Below are positions 7,593 through 7,607 of a stretch of 7,607 nt of DNA, in pieces. The notes beneath the pieces were generated by a model. It had not been told where the DNA came from, did not search any database, and worked only from the letters and a program-made list of their open reading frames with translations. This stretch comes from an uncultured Paraprevotella sp. (lineage in GTDB: Bacteria; Bacteroidota; Bacteroidia; Bacteroidales; Bacteroidaceae): assembly GCA_900766785.1 (NCBI GenBank), contig CAAFWT010000118.1:1-7607 (forward strand). The letters run 5' to 3'. Position numbers and translations under genes: made by a program. Every line of letters starts with the position of its first letter. The first letter of the stretch is position 1.

Positions 7593-7607
7593 ATGACGAA
7601 AGTAATC
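7593..7607 (+). CDS. Possible start of the next gene, cut by the window edge
   Basis: ATG at 7593 opens a frame reading MTKVI to the last base, 16 bases after the dnaN stop, so it may be cotranscribed with dnaN. In related Bacteroidales an exonuclease gene of the DnaQ type is often found after dnaN, but five residues cannot confirm that here. Confidence 0.35.

Overview
The window looks like chromosomal DNA from a member of Bacteroidales, most likely a Prevotella-like organism. Four points support this. Five start regions carry the Bacteroidota-type -7 element TAnnTTTG, three of them with a TTG or TTTG about 19-20 bases upstream. There is a lipoprotein with BACON-like repeats. There is a DUF3127 protein, a family largely confined to Bacteroidota. 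Shine-Dalgarno sequences are not conspicuous. The genus is an inference from overall style, not from a marker gene.

Layout from left to right. (1) Bases 1-507: the C-terminal end of an Upf1/DNA2-like superfamily 1 helicase. (2) Bases 611-2155: a promoter, a BACON-like lipoprotein gene, a gene for a protein with one or two BRCT-like domains 24 bases further on, and a strong rho-independent terminator. (3) Bases 2218-4224, minus strand: ligA, the NAD-dependent DNA ligase, converging on the BRCT gene. (4) Bases 4355-5242, plus strand: dapA, divergent from ligA, with a good promoter between them. (5) Bases 5243-5895: a 653-base noncoding gap between the convergent dapA and DUF3127 genes. (6) Bases 5896-6315, minus strand: an SSB-like DUF3127 protein ending in DDLPF. 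(7) Bases 6452-7576, plus strand: dnaN, the sliding clamp, divergent from the DUF3127 gene. A possible next gene begins at 7593.

The replication and repair theme is strong: helicase, BRCT protein, DNA ligase, an SSB-like OB-fold protein and the beta clamp. The clamp and ligase act together in joining Okazaki fragments, and the DDLPF tail suggests the DUF3127 protein docks on replisome or repair partners as SSB does. dapA (lysine and diaminopimelate synthesis) and the lipoprotein are unrelated neighbours.

The unusual element is in the 653-base gap. Seven perfect or near-perfect 12-bp palindromes are spaced every 22 bp (one step is 23). The first four have the form GCA-AACGTT-TGC and the last three GCA-GTGCAC-TGC. 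They are separated by 10-bp purine-rich spacers, and the first block is bounded by a perfect 19-bp inverted repeat. It does not look like a coding sequence, a CRISPR array or a simple terminator, and it lies downstream of both flanking genes. This is the observation most worth following up.
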